A stretch of DNA of 64,000 nucleotides from Catellatospora sp. IY07-71 (GTDB taxonomy: Bacteria; Actinomycetota; Actinomycetes; Mycobacteriales; Micromonosporaceae): the NCBI RefSeq assembly GCF_018326265.1, contig NZ_AP023360.1:7747001-7811000 (forward strand), in the 5' to 3' direction. Positions 1-7,824 of this stretch are shown here, one piece after another. A model generated the notes under the pieces. The model ran no database searches. It was not told where the DNA came from and saw nothing but the letters and a program-made list of their open reading frames with translations. The number at the start of each line of letters is the position of its first letter. Positions within the stretch are counted from its first letter, which is position 1. The position numbers were made by a program, and so were the translations under genes.

Positions 1-222
1 GAGAGCCTGCTCGACGGGGCGCGGCTGCCCGCGACGTTCGCGCTCGCGCTGTTCGACGACGCCGGGCGGGCCGACGAGGTGCTGAGCAGCCTCAACAGCA
101 GGTTCGGTCGGGCCGGCGGCGACGCCTACCAGGCCTGCCGCAAGGGTGTGCACGGCCACTGGCAGGGCGACCTGCCGCGCCTGGTGCGCCAGGTCCGCCG
201 GATCACGGAGGCGCTGGTATGA
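1..222 (+). CDS. Unrecognised protein, 3' end only
   Basis: The window opens inside this gene; 73 codons remain before the stop. The visible part is a soluble, helix-rich tail (FALALFDDAGRADEVLSSL, then VRQVRRITEALV) with no motif I recognise. Its TGA overlaps the ATG of the next gene by four bases (ATGA), so the two are almost certainly translated together and probably form a functional pair. I cannot assign a family from this fragment. Confidence 0.6.
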   Translation, partial: ESLLDGARLPATFALALFDDAGRADEVLSSLNSRFGRAGGDAYQACRKGVHGHWQGDLPRLVRQVRRITEALV

Positions 223-581
223 GCGCCTCCGGACCCGCGGACTGCTATCTCGCCGCCGCCGACGGCCTGCTGATCGGCCGCGGCCCGGCCGTCGGCGGCT
301 GGTGGCCGAAGGCCTGCGCCTGCCTGATCCGGCTCGCGCTGGAGACGGCGATCGACGGCTACTGGCAGCGGCACGTCCCGGCCGTGGCGGCGTACGGCAG
401 CGGGCGTACCAAGCTGCTGCTCCTGCGCAGGCGGTGTGACCGCGGCCTGGTCCGGGAGGCCGCGTACGCGTGGGGGACGCTGTCGCAGGCGACCCATCAC
501 CACCCGTATGAGCTGGCCCCCACCCACGCCGAGCTGCGCCGCCTGCACAGCAGCGTTTCGGCGATCGTCAGCCGGCTCTGA
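219..581 (+). CDS. Hypothetical protein, 120 aa
   Basis: A small soluble protein read from an ATG that overlaps the stop of the preceding gene. It has a tryptophan- and cysteine-containing N-terminal half (GGWWPKACACLIRLALETA) and a C-terminal half with a His-rich motif, THHHPYELAPTHAELRRLH. The compact helical composition resembles small four-helix (HEPN-like) partners of larger proteins, but the usual R-x4-6-H motif is not evident, so that is only a guess. Codon use is typical of the window. Its partner is the truncated gene upstream. Confidence 0.6.
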   Translation: MSASGPADCYLAAADGLLIGRGPAVGGWWPKACACLIRLALETAIDGYWQRHVPAVAAYGSGRTKLLLLRRRCDRGLVREAAYAWGTLSQATHHHPYELAPTHAELRRLHSSVSAIVSRL

Positions 582-650
582 GGCATCCGGCGGCCGGCCG
601 GCTCGGTGTCGCACGAGCCGGTTCGGCCGCCCCTGCCGTGACCCGAGCGT

Positions 651-1841
651 CTAGAACGCGCCCGCCTTCACGGAGATCGCGACGCGGCGGCCGGCGTACT
701 CGGTGACGGTCCAGAGTTCGTCGACGCTCGGGCGGTAGGTGAGGTCCTCGCAGCCGATCGGCAGCGTGTCGTAGTGCATCACCACGCTGCCGCCCGGCGT
801 CCACGTGGCCAGGTCGCCGTCGTTGGCGTCGCCGTCGCTCGTGGACAGGAAGTACTTGCCGTTCAGGCTGAGCGCGCCCTGCATCGACGTCACGTCCACC
901 CGGTATGCCCAGCTCGCGGTGGCGTCGGTGGTCGAGCCGGAGTCGTGGACCAGCTCGCGGTCGGTGTAGTCGACGCCCCAGCGGGCCAGGCGGGTGCCCG
1001 TGCCGGGATTGCCGTACTCCCCGATCAGGATGCTGTCCGGGCTGGTGCTGCGGTCCAGCGAGATGAAGGAGAACACGAGCCCGCCGGTGCCGACCTGGTC
1101 GTAGGCCAGCGACTGCGGCAGCACGTACTTGTACCCGAACGCCTGGTAGCTGCCGTCGGACTGGCGGCCGCAGGTGGTGGAGCTGGTGGTGGACGTCTGC
1201 CACAGGTGGTTCAGGTCGAAGATCCGCAGGCCGCGGTTGGTGTCCACGACGTAGAGGTGGTGGCCGTACCAGGCGATGCCGCCCGCGTGCACGTTGATCG
1301 GGCGGAAGCTGTGCACCCCGCCGGAGGTGTACGGCTCGACGAGCAGCACGTGCCGGTAACGCGGGGCGAGCGGGTCGGTGCGGTTGACGAAGCTGACCCG
1401 CACGCCCTTCTCCCCGTCGACGGCCGTGGAGTACCACGAGACGAGCACCGCCTTGCGGTCCTCGTACACCCCGGAGTCGAGCGCGTCGGAGCTGGTGGTG
1501 ATGCCCTGCGGCATCCACTCGGCGGTGCCGACGTCGCCGCTCTCGAACCGGAACCCGGCGGCGAAGTTGGTGACCAGCGCGGCGCCCTCGCTCGCGGTCA
1601 GCCGGGTGGCGACCCGGTTGCCGTCGTCGAGCACCTGCTGCACGGTCACGTTGGGCAGGGCCGCGTCGAGTCCGGCGATCGCGGCGGCGTAGGCACCGGC
1701 GCGGCGGCGCAGCTTGAAGGCGGTGCGGTCGATCGCGGCGGGGGCGGCGGCGGCGGGCGTGCCGACGAGCAGGGCACCGGCGGCACCGGCGGCGGGCACG
1801 GCGATCAGTCCGGTCAGGAGTGATCTGCGAGGAATCAGCAT
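651..1841 (-). CDS. Secreted protein with twin-arginine signal
   Basis: A 396-residue protein beginning MLIPRRSLLTG followed by an alanine-rich hydrophobic stretch ending in AAAAPAA, which reads as a Tat-type signal peptide. The mature part is beta-rich with aromatic repeats such as GHHLYVVDTNRGLRIFDLNH, suggesting a beta-propeller or LVIVD-like fold. No catalytic motif is obvious and I do not recognise a named family. It is convergent with the preceding small gene and stands alone, about 115 bases from the next minus-strand stop. An extracellular binding or structural role is inferred. Confidence 0.7.
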   Translation of the reverse strand: MLIPRRSLLTGLIAVPAAGAAGALLVGTPAAAAPAAIDRTAFKLRRRAGAYAAAIAGLDAALPNVTVQQVLDDGNRVATRLTASEGAALVTNFAAGFRFESGDVGTAEWMPQGITTSSDALDSGVYEDRKAVLVSWYSTAVDGEKGVRVSFVNRTDPLAPRYRHVLLVEPYTSGGVHSFRPINVHAGGIAWYGHHLYVVDTNRGLRIFDLNHLWQTSTTSSTTCGRQSDGSYQAFGYKYVLPQSLAYDQVGTGGLVFSFISLDRSTSPDSILIGEYGNPGTGTRLARWGVDYTDRELVHDSGSTTDATASWAYRVDVTSMQGALSLNGKYFLSTSDGDANDGDLATWTPGGSVVMHYDTLPIGCEDLTYRPSVDELWTVTEYAGRRVAISVKAGAF

Positions 1842-1956
1842 CGCGCCACCGTAATGGCCCGAAATACACGGCCGCTACAGTGAGGCAACAATAAAGGATC
1901 TTTTAAGCTTCGATTTGAGCCGAGCCGCGCCCGAAGCTGGGCACGACCCGGCCCGG

Positions 1957-2706
1957 TCAGCCCAGCAGCTTCTCGACCTGCGCGACCATCCGCTGCACCG
2001 CCTCGCGGGACTCGTCGGTGTGGTCCAGCACGTCGAACGAGTGCTGCCCGTGTGGCACGTCGACGATCTCCACAGGCCGGCGGGCAGCATCAGCCGCCGC
2101 CAGGAACCTGGCCACCGTCTCGGCGATCTCCGGCTTCTCCAGCCCCACCCGGGTGAGCACGATCGGGACCTGCCGCGACACCGCCCCAGCGACCGCCTCG
2201 ACGGGCCGGAACCGCGGGTCTACCGGCCAGCCGGGCAGCGGCGCCAGCGCGGGATACGTCAGCGCCACGCCGCGCAGCCAGGCCTGCGGCTCGCGCAGCC
2301 AGTCGGCGCTGAGCAGGCCCCCACCGGAGAAGAACCAGACGACGATCCGATCGGCGTCCACCCGCGGATCGGCCCGCACCGCATCGACAGCAGCGGTGAC
2401 GTCTTCCGCCGCGGTGGGATAGTCCAGCACGACGCCGTCAGCGTTCTGCAACACGTGGAGGCGGTGGTCGACGACCGCCGCGACGAGCCCGCGCGAGGCG
2501 AGCAGGGCACCGTATCCGCGGTACACCGGCCAGTCGCGGGGCGTCGGGCGCAGGTCCGGCGGCAGCGGACCGCCGTGCAGGAGCACCACCGCAGGGAAGG
2601 GCCCGTCGCCGTGCGGCACGTACGAATCGATGGAGCCGGTGCGCTCGGGTTCCAGCTCGGCCGGTGAGAGCACGAAAGGCCGCAGATGGCCCGGAATCTC
2701 CGTCAT
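1957..2706 (-). CDS. Alpha/beta-hydrolase, dienelactone hydrolase-like
   Basis: The protein has the strand-loop VVLLHGGPLPP (oxyanion region), a nucleophile elbow WFFSGGGLL in which Ser sits in a degenerate GxSxG, and a C-terminal catalytic His in PHGQHSFD. The order fits an esterase or dienelactone-hydrolase-like enzyme, and the lack of a signal peptide places it in the cytoplasm. The ATG at 2706 gives 249 residues. A GTG at 2733 would add nine residues, but its purine-rich sequence abuts the codon with no spacing, so I prefer the shorter form. A palindromic repeat lies 45 bases upstream, between this gene and the divergent caspase-like gene. The substrate is unknown. Confidence 0.75.
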   Translation of the reverse strand: MTEIPGHLRPFVLSPAELEPERTGSIDSYVPHGDGPFPAVVLLHGGPLPPDLRPTPRDWPVYRGYGALLASRGLVAAVVDHRLHVLQNADGVVLDYPTAAEDVTAAVDAVRADPRVDADRIVVWFFSGGGLLSADWLREPQAWLRGVALTYPALAPLPGWPVDPRFRPVEAVAGAVSRQVPIVLTRVGLEKPEIAETVARFLAAADAARRPVEIVDVPHGQHSFDVLDHTDESREAVQRMVAQVEKLLG

Positions 2707-2750
2707 GACTGACCATTCTGACCTATCCGACACCCCTCCGCTGCCCCTGC

Positions 2751-2800
2751 AAGGAAGGGCACCTTCTTATCGCTTTGCGTACAAGAAGGTGCCCTTCTTA
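2751..2800. repeat. Palindromic repeat family 1, copy A
   Basis: Inverted repeat with 14-bp arms AAGGGCACCTTCTT (2755-2768) and AAGAAGGTGCCCTT (2783-2796). The loop contains CGCTTTGCGT, the reverse complement of the loop in copy B. This copy lies between two divergent genes, so it cannot be a simple terminator. Confidence 0.95.
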
Positions 2801-2962
2801 ACCCGCTGGGTGAAGTGGGTCCGCACGAGCAGCGCTTATACGGACAGCGAGGGCCGGGATCGTGACGGCCCGCGTACGGGCAGCGTCGCATGCCCGATCG
2901 ACGGAGCCTGCGCACCGGCCGTCCCCGATAGAGTGACCGTCCACATTGTCAGGAGGCAGCGC

Positions 2963-3595
2963 GTGGCCGCACCGGGGATCTTCTGCGTCGAAGGCCAGTG
3001 GGGCGACCTCGACCGCAAGGAGTCGGTGCTGCCCATCCTCGAGCTGTTAGAGCGGCTGGGCCGGATCCGTTTCATCCACAAGGACGTGGCCACTCCCGAG
3101 GAACTGGACTTCTACCTGTCGCGATGGCGGCTGCGACGATACGCCGAATACAAGGTCGCCTACTTCGCCATGCACGGCGAGGCCAGCCACCTCGTGCTGA
3201 CCGAGGGCCGCTCGCTGAGCCTGGAAGAGCTGGGCGAGCGCCTCGAAGGCCGCTGCGCGGGACGACGGATCTACTTCGGCAGCTGCTCGGTGATGCGTCA
3301 CTCTGCGCGCCTGGCCCGCTTCGTCGAGAAGACGGGGGCGGAGCTGGCATGCGGGTTCACCGTCTCCGTCGACTGGCTCGAATCGGCGGCTTTCGACACG
3401 GTGTTGCTGGACCTGCTGGCGAACAGCACTCCGTCCGCGGTGAGCAAGCGGATGGCGTCGGCGCGCTGGGCTCCGCTGGCCGCCCACCTCGGGTTCAGCA
3501 TCGTGTACGCGGGCGGAAGAAGCTGGTCCGCGGCACGCGACCTGAAGGTCCCCGCACAGGCAGGCCCACGCGACAGTGCAAGGCTGGACGCGTGA
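2963..3595 (+). CDS. Caspase-like protein (DUF6642/CHAT type)
   Basis: The GTG at 2963 follows AGGAGGCAGCGC, an excellent ribosome binding site, giving 210 residues. The protein shows a His-Gly strand end (VAYFAMHGEASHLVL, around residues 67-81) and a Cys after a strand (RRIYFGSCSVMRHS, around residues 103-116). This is the His/Cys dyad arrangement of caspase-fold peptidases. I associate this compact architecture with DUF6642-type proteins, but that name is from memory. No fused sensor or effector domain is present, so it is a bare caspase-like domain. A TTA leucine codon occurs at 3047-3049, which is rare in this DNA. Copies of repeat family 1 flank the gene on both sides. Proteolytic activity is inferred from the dyad. 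Confidence 0.75.
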   Translation: MAAPGIFCVEGQWGDLDRKESVLPILELLERLGRIRFIHKDVATPEELDFYLSRWRLRRYAEYKVAYFAMHGEASHLVLTEGRSLSLEELGERLEGRCAGRRIYFGSCSVMRHSARLARFVEKTGAELACGFTVSVDWLESAAFDTVLLDLLANSTPSAVSKRMASARWAPLAAHLGFSIVYAGGRSWSAARDLKVPAQAGPRDSARLDA

Positions 3596-3596
3596 G

Positions 3597-3650
3597 AAGT
3601 TAAGAAGGGCACCTTCTTCTACGCAAAGCGTTAAGAAGGTGCCCTTCCTT
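3597..3650. repeat. Palindromic repeat family 1, copy B
   Basis: Arms AAGGGCACCTTCTT (3605-3618) and AAGAAGGTGCCCTT (3633-3646), loop with ACGCAAAGCGT. It fills the gap between the convergent caspase-like and beta-helix genes and could act as a bidirectional terminator, although it lacks a long T-run. Confidence 0.95.
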
Positions 3651-5981
3651 CTAGCGGGCGGTGAGGTTGTAGGGGTTGCCGGTGCCGGCCGCGTTGAAGC
3701 CGAAGCTCTCCTCCTGGCCGGGGGCGATGTCGCCGTTGTAGGCGACGTTGACGAAGGTGTGGTGCTGGGCGGAGCTGGTCCGGGTGGAGCTCCAGGAGCT
3801 GCTGACGGTGGTGCCGGTGGGCAGGTCGAACTCGACGCGCCAGGTCGTGGTGGCGGTCGCGCAGTTGTTCTTGATGAAGACGTCCATGCCGTAGCCGGTG
3901 CTCCAGCTCGATGTCTTGACCGTGCGGACGGTCAGGCAGGTCGACGGGGCGCTCGGCGACGGGGACGGCGAGGCCGAAGGGGACGTGGACGGGGACGCGC
4001 CGGGTGACGCCGAGGCGGACGGCGAGGCGGGCATGGACGGGCTGGGGGCGCCGGTCAGGGACTTGAGGAAGAGGGACGGGCCGGGGTCGGTGCGGGTGGC
4101 GTCGACGCCGTGGCCGCCGGTGTAGTCGAGCTGCTCGCGCGAGGCCCAGTCCGGGATCGGCATGCCGCCGGAGTCGAGGTGCTGCCAGCCGGTGCCGTTC
4201 CAGCCGAACTGGTAGATGCGCTGGCGGTCGGCGTAGTACGGGGTGTAGGCGGCGCCTGCGGTGAGCTGCTTGGTCATGGTGTTGTTGAAGAAGACGTTGC
4301 GGGGGCCGGAGGAGCCGGACCACTTGACCGCCTTCTTGCCCGCGCCCCACCAGATCGGGAACCAGGTGGAGGCGTCCGGGCCGCCGCCGCCCTCCTCGCC
4401 GCAGTTGGCGGTGCAGCTGCCCGAGCGGTGCTCGTACGGCACGGTCACCGTGTTCAGCTCGATCAGGTTGTTGCGCTCCCAGCCGCCGTGCAGGTTGACG
4501 TCGGAGTCGAAGTCGTTGCCGATGACGACGTTGCCCGACGCCGACCACTGGAACGTGAAGTGGCGCAGGTTGCGGGAGACGTTGCCGGCGTAGAGCGAGT
4601 CCCAGACGCGCGAGCCGCGGAAGTAGCCGTTGCCGCCCTTGCCCTTGTTCCAGGAGCCGTCGAAGCTGTTGCCGACGATCTGCAGCCGGTACGCCTCCTC
4701 GGAGACGATCGGGTGGGAGCCGGTCATGGTGGCGCTGATGCCGCGCACCCAGGAGTTCGCGGCCCACTTGAACACGATGCCGTGCATCTCGTCGGCCGGG
4801 GACATGTTGCCGTAGTTGTGCACGGCGTCGGCGGCGTTCAGGCCGGGCATGTCCTGCGTCATCGCGAAGTTCTCGAAGCCGACGCCGAGCACCGGGTCGA
4901 CCAGCGGCGCGGCCTTGGAGTCGTACACGGCGCCGTTGATCGCGGCCGAGCCGTCCGAGGTCGAGGTGACCGGTACGTCGTACTCCAGCGGCTTGTCCAC
5001 GGTGATGGTGCGGTTCGTGGCGTCCACCGCGGTGATCGTGAAGATCTGCTGGCGCATGTGGATGTTCTGCAGGGTGCCGTCGGCGGGCGTGACGTCCTGC
5101 TGGGCGTAGAAGTTCAGCGAGTTGGCGGCGCGGACGTTGACCAGGCCGCCGACCGTGAACGCGCTCAGCGAGCCGCTGGTGGCCAGGTGCACCACCGTGT
5201 CGCCCTGGCGGGCGGCGAAGCCGGTGTCGCCGGTCTTGCCGCGCAGCTTCAGCCCCGCCTTCCAGTGCACGTTGACGGTGCCCTCGAACAGGTCCTTCCG
5301 GTTGGCCGGCGCGGCGGCGTACTCGCTCGCGTAGCCGGTGTGCACAGCCCGGGACTGCACCCGGAACAGGCCCCGGCCGGGCCAGATCCAGCCGCCCGCG
5401 GCCGAGCCGTAGCCCGAGCCGTCCTCGTCCCAGTCCGAGCCGTCGGCGGTCAGCGCGTCGTAGCGGGTGTTCGCGTCGGGGCGGAACACGATCTTCGTGC
5501 CGCCGGTGCCGCTGCCCGCACCCCGGATGATCAGGTGGTCGGCGTCGACGCCGAGCTGGCGGGAGACGTTGAGCGTGCCCGCGGGCAGCGTGATCAGGGA
5601 GAGCTTCGTGTAGCTCGCGCTCGGCGAGCAGCCGGTGCGGATCGCGTCGATCGCGGCCTGCAGCCCGGCCGAGTCGTCGGCGCCGTCGTTCGGGGTCACC
5701 GTGTACTGGCTCGCCAGCTCGGCAGGAGTGATCTGGCAGGCGGGGTCGGGGTTGGTCTCGGCCGCGCCGGGCAGGTTCGCGCCGCCGCGGTAGCCGGCCT
5801 TGGACCAGTCGTACAGGCCGGAGATCGGGGCGCGCCGGTTGGCGGCGGACAGGTCGAGGGTGGTCAGCGCGGCGGCCGGGGCCAGCGCGGGGCGGTGTGG
5901 GGCGACGGCCAGGACCGCCGCGGCCAGGACCGCCACGGTGAGCGCGGCCAGCAGGGGCACGGAAACGGATCGTCGGGACAT
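3651..5981 (-). CDS. Secreted beta-helix polysaccharide-degrading enzyme with CBM2-like domain
   Basis: The 776-residue protein starts with a Sec signal (MSRRSVSVPLLAALTVAV...). It continues with a pectate-lyase-3-like parallel beta-helix region, recognisable by the opening NDGADDSAGLQAAIDAI and by repeated short Asn/Asp turns. A Ser/Pro linker follows at roughly residues 640-680. The last ~95 residues resemble a family 2 carbohydrate-binding module (Trp-rich strands, WRVEFDLPTG, paired Cys). The enzyme is extracellular. A 16-bp operator shared with the uronate operon lies about 100 bases upstream of its start, so a pectin- or uronate-polymer substrate is likely. Hydrolase versus lyase cannot be decided from motifs alone. 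Confidence 0.8.
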   Translation of the reverse strand: MSRRSVSVPLLAALTVAVLAAAVLAVAPHRPALAPAAALTTLDLSAANRRAPISGLYDWSKAGYRGGANLPGAAETNPDPACQITPAELASQYTVTPNDGADDSAGLQAAIDAIRTGCSPSASYTKLSLITLPAGTLNVSRQLGVDADHLIIRGAGSGTGGTKIVFRPDANTRYDALTADGSDWDEDGSGYGSAAGGWIWPGRGLFRVQSRAVHTGYASEYAAAPANRKDLFEGTVNVHWKAGLKLRGKTGDTGFAARQGDTVVHLATSGSLSAFTVGGLVNVRAANSLNFYAQQDVTPADGTLQNIHMRQQIFTITAVDATNRTITVDKPLEYDVPVTSTSDGSAAINGAVYDSKAAPLVDPVLGVGFENFAMTQDMPGLNAADAVHNYGNMSPADEMHGIVFKWAANSWVRGISATMTGSHPIVSEEAYRLQIVGNSFDGSWNKGKGGNGYFRGSRVWDSLYAGNVSRNLRHFTFQWSASGNVVIGNDFDSDVNLHGGWERNNLIELNTVTVPYEHRSGSCTANCGEEGGGGPDASTWFPIWWGAGKKAVKWSGSSGPRNVFFNNTMTKQLTAGAAYTPYYADRQRIYQFGWNGTGWQHLDSGGMPIPDWASREQLDYTGGHGVDATRTDPGPSLFLKSLTGAPSPSMPASPSASASPGASPSTSPSASPSPSPSAPSTCLTVRTVKTSSWSTGYGMDVFIKNNCATATTTWRVEFDLPTGTTVSSSWSSTRTSSAQHHTFVNVAYNGDIAPGQEESFGFNAAGTGNPYNLTAR

Positions 5982-6083
5982 TTCAGCTCCGATGGGGACG
6001 GTTGTCAGCTGTGGATCCTGTTGATCGGTCAGTTTGCTGACATGTATCCATCAGGTCAATAGCCTGCCACAAACTGGCATGCC

Positions 6084-6099
6084 GTCCAGATACGTAGAC
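6084..6099. promoter_or_regulatory. Putative IclR operator, site C
   Basis: GTCCAGATACGTAGAC matches the palindrome GTCYACATATGTRGAC seen in front of the uronate operon, with two changes. It lies about 103 bases upstream of the beta-helix enzyme start, outside the gene cluster proper. Confidence 0.65.
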
Positions 6100-6217
6100 G
6101 ACACTGATCTTCCCCAGAGCGGCGATCTTTCGCGAACAGTGAGGGCGACACGCCCAAATAGGACCAAACCACCGTGCCAACTGCAAGATCGGTCCGATCT
6201 TGAGGGCAGCGCCCGGC

Positions 6218-6284
6218 GATGATCGCGGTCTCGTGTCAAAAGGTGCGGTAGGGCCGCAGATCATGACACGAGACCGCGATCATC
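6218..6284. repeat. Intergenic hairpin repeat family 3, copy 1
   Basis: A 67-base inverted repeat whose arms contain ATCGCGGTCTCGTGTC and its complement GACACGAGACCGCGAT. The loop AAGGTGCGGTAGGGCCGCAG is itself able to pair and is nearly the same in the second copy at 49711-49773. It lies upstream of a leftward gene and downstream of another leftward gene's stop. Confidence 0.9.
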
Positions 6285-6359
6285 ACGCGCCCCACCCCAC
6301 GGGGCCGACACGGAGCCGCGAGCTCGGGGGGCGGCGAGGTCGGCGGGGTCGGTGGTGGT

Positions 6360-7649
6360 TCAGGGGAGGAGGTCGGCGGGCAGGCCCTGGAGGGCCACGG
6401 GGCGGCGGAAGCGCTCGATCGCCTGCGTGCCGACCGACGTGGACCACGATGCCGACGTCGCCGGCCAGGGGCCGCCGTGGTGCATGGCGTCGCAGACCGC
6501 GACCCCGGTGGGCGCCCCGTTCCAGATGATCCGCCCGGCAGTCGCCAGCAGCGTGGGCAGCAGCGCCCGCGCCGTGTCCCGGTCGCCGTCTCCGGCGAAC
6601 ACCGACGCGGTCAGCGAGCCCTCCAGCCGTCCCAGCACCTCGCCGGGCTCCCCGACCGCGATCACCAGCGACGGCCCGAAGTGCTCCGCCAGCAGCTCAC
6701 CGGCCAGGTCGGCAGCGTCGACGACGACGGCGAACGGCGCGGGCTCCCCCTCCCCGGCCACCACGTGATGCTCCGCCGACGCGGTGGCCCGCCAGCGCTG
6801 ATGCGCCTCGGCCATGCCGGGCGTCAGCATCCGGTGCACCGGCAGCGCCGCCACGGCCGCGGCCAGTTGGTCCGCGAATCCGGCCGACCCCGTCAGCACC
6901 AGGCCCGGCTTGGTGCACAGCTGCCCCGCCGACCCCGTCACGGCCGCCGCGAGCGCGGCCACCGTGGCCTCACCGGCCGCGCCGGGCAGCACCAGCACGG
7001 GGTTGAGCGAGCCCATCTCCGCGTACACCGGGATGGGGTCGGGGCGGGTCGCCGCCGCGTCCATCAGCGCCCGGCCGCCCTGCAGCGACCCGGTGAACCC
7101 GACCGCCCGGATCCCCGGCGCGCGCACCAGCTCCAGCGACACCTCAGGACCACCCGCCACCAGCGCGAACGCCCCCTCGGGGAGGGCGCGGGCCAGCAGC
7201 ACGGCCAGCAGTTCGCCGGTACGCGGCTGCGCCGGGTGTGCCTTGACGACCACGGGACAGCCGGCGGCCAGCGCCGAGGCGGTGTCCGTGCCGCTCACGC
7301 CGAACGCCAGCGGGAAGTTCGACGCCGCGAACACGGCGACCGGCCCGACCGGCACCGGCACGGTCACCACGTCGGCTCCGCCCAGGGCGGCACCGGCCGA
7401 CACGCGCCGCCACGGCTTGGCCGCGTGGTCGCCGTACTGCCGGAACTGGTCTGCGGTGCGCGCCAGCTCGCCGCGCAGCCGCGCCTCGGCCAGCCCGGTC
7501 TCGGCCATGGCCGTGGCCACGATCTCGTCCCCGGCCGGCACGAGCGCGTTCGCGCACGCGTGCAGCATCGTCCGCCGCAGCTCGCCGCCAGCCGCCGCCA
7601 GCTGGGGCGCCGTCTGCACGGCCCGCCGCACGGCACTCGACACGTTCAT
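6360..7649 (-). CDS. 2,5-dioxovalerate (alpha-ketoglutarate semialdehyde) dehydrogenase
   Basis: NAD(P)-dependent aldehyde dehydrogenase of 429 residues that would oxidise 2-oxoglutarate semialdehyde to 2-oxoglutarate, the last step of the oxidative uronate route. Visible landmarks are the nucleotide-binding FTGSLQGGRALMDAA, the catalytic Glu in YAEMGSLNPV and the catalytic Cys in GQLCTKPG. The GSxNP and PIPVYAEMG wording is characteristic of the KGSA dehydrogenase branch. It is somewhat short for the superfamily because its N-terminus is trimmed. It is the last gene of the leftward operon but is separated from the preceding gene by a 175-base gap containing a 54-bp palindrome, so it may also be transcribed or attenuated separately. 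Confidence 0.85.
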   Translation of the reverse strand: MNVSSAVRRAVQTAPQLAAAGGELRRTMLHACANALVPAGDEIVATAMAETGLAEARLRGELARTADQFRQYGDHAAKPWRRVSAGAALGGADVVTVPVPVGPVAVFAASNFPLAFGVSGTDTASALAAGCPVVVKAHPAQPRTGELLAVLLARALPEGAFALVAGGPEVSLELVRAPGIRAVGFTGSLQGGRALMDAAATRPDPIPVYAEMGSLNPVLVLPGAAGEATVAALAAAVTGSAGQLCTKPGLVLTGSAGFADQLAAAVAALPVHRMLTPGMAEAHQRWRATASAEHHVVAGEGEPAPFAVVVDAADLAGELLAEHFGPSLVIAVGEPGEVLGRLEGSLTASVFAGDGDRDTARALLPTLLATAGRIIWNGAPTGVAVCDAMHHGGPWPATSASWSTSVGTQAIERFRRPVALQGLPADLLP

Positions 7650-7672
7650 GTCCGCTCCTCATGGTGTTCGGT

Positions 7673-7726
7673 CGCGGGTCTACACCTTTGGGGATGTAGG
7701 TACATCCCCAAAGGTGTAGACCCGCG
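7673..7726. repeat. 54-bp near-perfect palindrome
   Basis: Two 26-base arms separated by only GG: the left arm runs from CGCGGGTCTACACC to GGGATGTA and the right arm is its exact complement. It lies between the TIM-barrel gene stop (7825) and the aldehyde dehydrogenase start (7649) in the uronate operon. There is no T-tract. It may attenuate, process or stabilise the operon mRNA, or extrude as a cruciform. Confidence 0.95.
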
Positions 7727-7824
7727 GAAGTATCACCGGCGCCTGGCGGCCCCGGTGTTGCTCCGGCATCACCGGGGCCGCCCCTTTCCCAGCAGCGCAC
7801 CGCTGTCGGCTGTCACCCGCCCGG

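Larger units (their letters stand above)
5982..6359. other. Intergenic region upstream of the beta-helix gene
   Basis: This 378-base gap has no convincing coding frame. It holds the leftward promoter of the secreted enzyme, where TTGACC (minus strand, 6059-6054) is a possible -35 element with only a weak -10. It also holds the IclR-type operator at 6084-6099, a 17-base palindrome AAGATCGGTCCGATCTT at 6185-6201, and a long hairpin repeat at 6218-6284. Confidence 0.6.

Noticed and set aside
4110..6062. A 650-codon open frame antisense to the beta-helix gene
   Set aside because: Its product is Arg/Ala/Gly/Val low-complexity with no start signal. High GC at third positions creates such antisense frames, and the beta-helix frame explains the codon bias.
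7673..7726. GTCTACACC in the 54-bp palindrome as a fourth IclR operator
   Set aside because: Only the outer GTCTACA/TGTAGAC bases agree, and the spacing between halves is far too large.
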